The notes under the pieces: generated by a model | What the model saw: the letters and a program-made list of their open reading frames with translations, nothing else | Databases searched by the model: none | What the model was told of the DNA's origin: nothing | From: Streptomyces bacillaris | GTDB lineage: Bacteria > Actinomycetota > Actinomycetes > Streptomycetales > Streptomycetaceae | Assembly (NCBI RefSeq): GCF_003268675.1 | Contig: NZ_CP029378.1 | Location: 4,092,001-4,156,000, forward strand | Direction: 5' to 3' | Length of the DNA: 64,000 bases | In this document: positions 59,933 to 64,000 of the stretch, one piece after another | Layout: each line of letters starts with the position of its first letter | Position numbering within the stretch: position 1 is the stretch's first letter | Position numbers and translations under genes: made by a program

Positions 59933-61006
59933 ATGGACGAGCTGTTCGCCCCCCTGCGCGTGGGCAAGATGACCCTGCCGAACCGCCTGGTGATGGCCCC
60001 GATGACCCGCAGCCGTTCCGTCGACCGTTCCGTGAACGCCCTGACCGCCGACTACTACGCCCAGCGGGCCGGGGCCGGGCTGATCATCACCGAGGGTACC
60101 CAGCCGAGCGTGATCGGTCAGGGTTACATCGACACCCCGGGGCTGCACTCCGCCGAGCAGGCCGAGGCCTGGCGCCGGGTGACCGACGCCGTGCACGCCG
60201 CCGGCGGCCGGATCTTCGTCCAGCTCATGCACTCGGGCCGGGTCGGCCACCCCAGCCTCTACCCGGACGGCGCCCTTCCGGTGGCGCCCTCGGCCATCGC
60301 CACCGGCGGGCAGATGTACACCCCCGACGGCATGGTCGACCACCCGGTCCCGCGCGAGATGACCCTCGAGGACATCGCGCAGACCGTGGAGGACTTCGTC
60401 TCCGCCGCCAAGCACGCGGTGGACGCCGGGTTCGACGGGGTGGAGCTGCACGGCGCCAACGGCTACCTGATCCAGCAGTTCCTGGCCGACGGCTCCAACC
60501 AGCGCACCGACGTCTACGGCGGTTCGGTGGAGAACCGGGTCCGGTTCGCCGACGAGGTCGCGCGGGCCGTCAGCGACGCCATCGGCCCCGAGCGCGTGGG
60601 CATCCGCATCTCCCCCGGCTCCACCAGCGAGGGCGTCAGCGAGAGCGACCCGGCCGAGCTGTACCGCACGCTGATCCGCACGCTGGCCCCGTACAACCTC
60701 GCCTACGTGCACGTCATGGAGTTCGGCCACCGCGAGGTCACCGAGCTGATCCGGGCCGAGTGGCCGGGCACGCTGATCCTCAACCCGCACAAGACGGGCA
60801 CCGAGGCCTCCGTGACCCCCGAGATCGCGCTGGAGGTCCTCCAGGACGACCTGGCCGACGCGGTCAGCCTCGGCTCGCTCTGGCTCGCCAACCCCGACCT
60901 GCAGCGCCGCATCCGGGTCGGCGGCCCGTTCAACTCGCCGGACGCCTCCACCTTCTACGGCGGCGACCACAAGGGCTACACGGACTACCCGACGCTCGAC
61001 GCCTGA
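59933..61006 (+). CDS. Old yellow enzyme-type alkene reductase (FMN)
   Basis: A 357-residue TIM-barrel flavoenzyme. It begins LFAPLRVGKMTLPNRLVMAPMTRSRS (FMN site). GVELHGANGYLIQQFLADGSNQRTDVYGGSVENR carries the active-site His and Asn pair and the substrate Tyr. IRISPG and VSLGSLWLANPDLQRR complete the barrel. It reduces activated C=C bonds of enals, enones or maleimides with NADPH. ATG 59933 has GGAGGAG four to five bases upstream; the ATG at 59888 is inside the inverted repeat. It is followed by the MFS gene on the same strand after 157 bases. Confidence 0.94.
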   Translation: MDELFAPLRVGKMTLPNRLVMAPMTRSRSVDRSVNALTADYYAQRAGAGLIITEGTQPSVIGQGYIDTPGLHSAEQAEAWRRVTDAVHAAGGRIFVQLMHSGRVGHPSLYPDGALPVAPSAIATGGQMYTPDGMVDHPVPREMTLEDIAQTVEDFVSAAKHAVDAGFDGVELHGANGYLIQQFLADGSNQRTDVYGGSVENRVRFADEVARAVSDAIGPERVGIRISPGSTSEGVSESDPAELYRTLIRTLAPYNLAYVHVMEFGHREVTELIRAEWPGTLILNPHKTGTEASVTPEIALEVLQDDLADAVSLGSLWLANPDLQRRIRVGGPFNSPDASTFYGGDHKGYTDYPTLDA

Positions 61007-61163
61007 GCGCACCACCGCACCACCCGCACCGCACGGCTCCGTGGCCGGGCCCCCGCCCGGCCACTGACCGCTCGACCGTACGACGCCCGGTCCGCCGGGC
61101 GATTCCGGTGCCGGGCCCCGCGCAGGCGGAGCCGACGCCCCTTACCTCACCCCTGGAGGAACC

Positions 61164-62387
61164 GTGAGTGAATCTCTCGCGGGTCCGGGCACCGCGCGCC
61201 CCGAGGGCGCGGACCACCCGGCACCCGACACCCCCCGCATCCCCACCTACTGGCTGGGGCTGATGGCCGGACCGCTCTCGTTCGGCATCGCCGGACCCGC
61301 GCTGGTCCTCGACGACATCGCCCGCGACCTGTCCACCACCACCGGCACCGTCACCTGGGGCGTGACCGCCTTCGGCTGGGGCATCGCGGTGGGCACCCCG
61401 CTGATGACCGGGCTGCTGCGGCACCGGGGCGCGCGCGCCGCGCTCGCCGGCTGCGGGGCGCTGGTCCTGCTGGGCGCCCTGCTGGTCCTCGCCGTCCCGG
61501 CGCTCCCGGCCGTCATCATCGGCTGCGCGCTCCAGGCGCTCGGCACCGCGGGCCTCACCTCCATCGCGATGAGCCTGACGAACTCCGCCCGCTCGATGGG
61601 CTTCGTCACCGCCTCGCTCGCGGTGGTCGGTTCCACCGCGCCGCTGGTCGGCTCCCTGGTCAACGACGCGATCAACTGGCAGGCGACCCTGGCCCTGCCG
61701 GCGCTCAGCCTGATCGCCCTGCTCGTCATCATCGGGCGGGCCTCCACCCGGCCGACCTCGACCGCCGCCTTCGACGGGCTGGGCGCGGTGCTGCTCACCG
61801 CCGTGGTCACGGCTCTGGTCTTCGTCCCGCACTACCCGGCGATCGCCGGGGTGCTCTCGGTGCTGACGATCGCCGCCCTGGTGTGGCACCTGCGGGTCAA
61901 GCCGCAGGGGTTCGTCCCGGCCGTCGTGGTCCGCAGCCCGATCTTCCTGATCTCCTCGGTGCTGGCCTTCCTGCTCGCGGCGGTCAACTTCGGGCTGATG
62001 TTCGCGGTGCCCAACTCCCTCTCGGACCACACCTCCTGGTCGAGCGGGACGATCGGCGGGGCCATGGTGTGGCCGCTGCTGCTCGGTGGCGCGCTCTCCT
62101 GGCTGGTGGTGGCCCTCTCGGCGAAGGTGGGCCGGCAGCCGGTCATCTTCACCCTCCTCGCCCTCAGCGCCGTCGGCGTGCTGCTGGCCTCGGTGAGCAC
62201 CGTGGCGATCCTGCTGCTCCTCGCCCAGGCCCTCGCCTCGATCGCGGCCGCCTCCGGCCAGGGCGTCTTCGCGGTGCACTCCACCAAGGCGGTGCCCGAC
62301 GAGGAACGGCCCGCAGCCATCGGTCTGTTCAACCTCTTCTACCTGCTCGGCGCGGCCTTCGGACCGGCCATCGTCTCGCTCCTCTAG
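61164..62387 (+). CDS. MFS exporter
   Basis: A 407-residue 12-helix major facilitator. The first helix follows a 25-residue polar leader: YWLGLMAGPLSFGIAGPALVLDDIARDLS. The loop 2-3 motif A region is LMTGLLRHRGARAALAG, and GTAGLTSIAMSLTNSARSMGFVTASLAVVGSTAPLVGSLVNDAI holds the antiporter-like motif C. Such proteins expel drugs or self-made metabolites with proton influx. ATG/GTG choice: GTG 61164 follows GGAGGAACC. Downstream a perfect bidirectional terminator separates it from the N-acetyltransferase gene. Likely linked with the ene-reductase and LAL genes. Confidence 0.9.
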   Translation: MSESLAGPGTARPEGADHPAPDTPRIPTYWLGLMAGPLSFGIAGPALVLDDIARDLSTTTGTVTWGVTAFGWGIAVGTPLMTGLLRHRGARAALAGCGALVLLGALLVLAVPALPAVIIGCALQALGTAGLTSIAMSLTNSARSMGFVTASLAVVGSTAPLVGSLVNDAINWQATLALPALSLIALLVIIGRASTRPTSTAAFDGLGAVLLTAVVTALVFVPHYPAIAGVLSVLTIAALVWHLRVKPQGFVPAVVVRSPIFLISSVLAFLLAAVNFGLMFAVPNSLSDHTSWSSGTIGGAMVWPLLLGGALSWLVVALSAKVGRQPVIFTLLALSAVGVLLASVSTVAILLLLAQALASIAAASGQGVFAVHSTKAVPDEERPAAIGLFNLFYLLGAAFGPAIVSLL

Positions 62388-62405
62388 GACCCCGGCGGGT
62401 ACGGC

Positions 62406-62436
62406 GAGAGCCCCGGCACCAGGTGCCGGGGCTCTC
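62406..62436. terminator. Perfect bidirectional hairpin terminator
   Basis: GAGAGCCCCGGCACC (62406-62420) pairs with GGTGCCGGGGCTCTC (62422-62436), 15 pairs with a one-base apex, followed by TTCGTG. It sits between the convergent MFS and N-acetyltransferase stops. Confidence 0.92.
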
Positions 62437-62453
62437 TTCGTGTGCGGGGTCCG

Positions 62454-63389
62454 TCAGCAGGCGGCGGCGCTCTCCCCGCGCTGCAGGAACCCCAGGAGCA
62501 GCGAGACGTCCTCGTCGGTCAGGGTGAGACCGAACTTCTCCCGCAGGGCGGCCACCACCTCGTCCGGGGCGAGCACGGCACGCTCGGTGCGCCCGTCGGG
62601 GTGGTCGGTGACCAGCACGTCGTTGCGCAGCCGGTGCCGTACGGTCTCCGAACCGCGCTGCGCCACCAGCCGGTTGACGAACGGGGAGCCCGGACGGGTG
62701 GAGCTGACGTAGTGCGCCGCCCGGTAGTCGACCTCGTACTGGCGCTCGGGCCGGAAGACGTAGAGGTCGCTCCAGCGGCCCTCCCCGTCCTGCGACCGCA
62801 GCACCCAGTGGCCGTCGTCCACGCCCAGTTCCCAGCTCCAGGCCCCCACGGTCGCGCGGGCGCCGTCGCGCAGCGGCATCGGCTCGATCAGCCCCGCGTA
62901 GCCGTAGCCGGGGTCGGCCAGCCACACCGTGTCCGGCTCGTCCGCCGTCCTGACCAGCAGGGAGGTGTGCGAGCGGAACCGGCGCCTGGTGTCGCCCTCC
63001 CGGATCCGCGACAGCATCCGCATCACCGGGAAACCGAGGCGGTCCAGCGCGGCGGCGAAGAGCAGATTGGTCTCGTAGCAGTAGCCGCCGCGCCCGGAGC
63101 GGACCAGTTTCCGCTCCAGTTCGGCGATGTCCAGCGAGACCGTGCGGCCGACCGCGATGTCGACGTTCTCGAAGGAGATGGTGCTCATATGGGCCCGGTG
63201 CACCTGCTGAAGGGTCTTCAGCGAGTTGTCCCGGACACCCTCGTATCCGATCCGCCGCAGATAGGCGTCCAGATCGAGCCTGTCCGAACCCCACTCGGGT
63301 GAGTGGTCGATGTCGAACGTGGGCGCGATGGCGTACATCAGGTCGGCACTCCTTCCGGGGGGCACGGACAGCATCGGGTCGGGAGACAT
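62454..63389 (-). CDS. Arylamine N-acetyltransferase/amide synthase family protein
   Basis: About 311 residues, or 294 from the internal ATG 63338. The Cys-His-Asp triad is visible: GRGGYCYETNLLFAAAL, RFRSHTSLLVRT and WLADPGYGYAGLIEP. The start DLDAYLRRIGYEG is family-typical. Members acetylate arylamines or, in rifamycin-type pathways (RifF), close a macrolactam by amide formation. ATG 63389 lies one base past the asparagine-synthetase stop and behind GAGG; ATG 63338 has AAGGAG at 11 bases. The coupling to an asparagine synthetase suggests joint work in amide chemistry. Confidence 0.9.
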   Translation of the reverse strand: MSPDPMLSVPPGRSADLMYAIAPTFDIDHSPEWGSDRLDLDAYLRRIGYEGVRDNSLKTLQQVHRAHMSTISFENVDIAVGRTVSLDIAELERKLVRSGRGGYCYETNLLFAAALDRLGFPVMRMLSRIREGDTRRRFRSHTSLLVRTADEPDTVWLADPGYGYAGLIEPMPLRDGARATVGAWSWELGVDDGHWVLRSQDGEGRWSDLYVFRPERQYEVDYRAAHYVSSTRPGSPFVNRLVAQRGSETVRHRLRNDVLVTDHPDGRTERAVLAPDEVVAALREKFGLTLTDEDVSLLLGFLQRGESAAAC

Positions 63390-63390
63390 G

Positions 63391-64000
63391 TCAGGCCTCG
63401 ACCCGGACCCCGTACTCGGTGACCCAGGTGTTGAACTCGACGAGCCGTTCCATCACCGCCCGGGTCCCCCAGAGCCCGCCGAGCCCGGCGTACGACTCCA
63501 GCGGCTTGTCCAGCAGCCGCTGGATGCCCTCGGCCGGCACCAGCTCCAGCACCGGTGAACCCTCGTGGAGCAGGGCGGCGACCTTGTCGCGCAGCGCCCG
63601 TACGTACTCGTGGTCCTGGGTGGAGGGGTACGGGCTCTTCTTGCGGGTCAGCACCGACTCCGGGAGCACGTCGGCGGTCGCCGCGCGCAGCAGGCTCTTC
63701 TCCCGGCCGTCGAAGGTCTTCATCTCCCACGGCACGTTGAAGACGTACTCCACGAGCCGGTGGTCGGTGAAGGGGACCCGGACCTCCAGGCTGGCGGCCA
63801 TGCTGATCCGGTCCTTGCGGTCGAGCAGGAAGTTCTCCCAGCGGGAGATGTTGAGGTAGAGCAGCTCGCGCATGCGCTCCTCACGGCCGGACTCGCCCTC
63901 CAGCCGGGGGACTTCGGCCAGCGCCTCGGCGTAGCGCGTCTTGACGTACTCCTCCAGGCCGAGCCGGTCCCAGAGGCCGATCTCCTTCATGGTGTCGAGC
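63391..64000 (-). CDS. Asparagine synthetase (glutamine-hydrolysing), C-terminal part
   Basis: The last 203 codons of an AsnB-type enzyme, continuing past the right edge. The visible part belongs to the ATP-dependent synthetase domain: MRELLYLNISRWENFLLDRKDRISMAASLEVRVPFTDHRLVEYVFNVPWEMKTFDGREKSLLRAATADVLPESVLTRKKSPYP, which is the conserved ASLEVRVPF and K-S-L-R region near the active site. The N-terminal Ntn glutaminase lies outside. Coupled by one base to the downstream N-acetyltransferase gene. It may serve primary metabolism, but its partner suggests a biosynthetic amide-forming role. Confidence 0.9.
   Translation of the reverse strand, partial: LDTMKEIGLWDRLGLEEYVKTRYAEALAEVPRLEGESGREERMRELLYLNISRWENFLLDRKDRISMAASLEVRVPFTDHRLVEYVFNVPWEMKTFDGREKSLLRAATADVLPESVLTRKKSPYPSTQDHEYVRALRDKVAALLHEGSPVLELVPAEGIQRLLDKPLESYAGLGGLWGTRAVMERLVEFNTWVTEYGVRVEA

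Overview
The window is chromosomal DNA from a high-GC actinomycete, almost certainly Streptomyces. Coding sequence is about 70% GC or more with strong third-position GC. Genes start with ATG, GTG or TTG behind GGAGG-type ribosome sites. Several families present are typical of the genus: a cvnABCD conservon with P450s, SpoIIE-type phosphatase, AAA-LuxR (LAL) regulator, PucR/GAF regulator, orphan WXG-like proteins and TTA (bldA) codons. No rRNA, tRNA, CRISPR array or intact insertion sequence was seen.

Layout. 1-4.6 kb (mostly minus): a truncated Kef-type antiporter with its TrkA-C partner, a secreted protein, a lipoprotein, a phosphotransferase, and an Imm1-type immunity protein behind a pentapeptide-repeat protein. 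4.9-13 kb: a winged-helix DNA-binding protein, a flotillin/NfeD-like membrane pair, a Bcp peroxiredoxin, an alpha/beta hydrolase, a PAS-GAF-SpoIIE phosphatase, a GNAT enzyme and a small membrane protein. 13.3-18.2 kb: a secreted ParB-like protein and a four-gene operon (XRE regulator, ImmA/IrrE-type protease, multi-pass membrane protein, PAP2-like protein). 18.7-21.4 kb: a MerR regulator, a cold-shock protein and a DEAD-box helicase. 21.5-30.2 kb: an MMPL exporter, a secreted peptidase-type hydrolase, an antiporter, a universal stress protein with an APC permease, a peptidoglycan amidase and a PH-domain protein.

30.3-43.3 kb: a molybdate uptake locus (ModE-like regulator, ModA, and a fused ModB-ModC), a VOC protein, a GNAT enzyme, TerC, then a long minus-strand conservon operon, cvnA-cvnB-cvnC-cvnD-P450-P450-enoyl-CoA hydratase, with several stop/start overlaps. 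The first P450 lacks the usual ExxR motif.

43.7-56.7 kb is unusual. It holds a decayed WXG/LXG-like locus, a LacI regulator facing a frameshifted N-carbamoylputrescine amidase-type nitrilase across two perfect 18-bp operators, gene remnants, a phosphodiesterase-fold protein with a probable frame break, a two-component system with a D,D-carboxypeptidase, an IS701-like transposase that has lost its first catalytic Asp, and a GAF-PucR regulator split by a one-base frameshift. 57-64 kb: a LAL regulator, an old-yellow-enzyme reductase, an MFS exporter, an arylamine N-acetyltransferase/amide synthase and the C-terminal part of an asparagine synthetase. This may be the edge of a secondary-metabolite locus that continues to the right.

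Four genes carry the rare TTA leucine codon: the hydrolase at 24.1 kb, cvnC, the transposase-like gene and the GAF half of the split regulator. This points to bldA (developmental) control. Most convergent gene pairs are separated by strong hairpin terminators.
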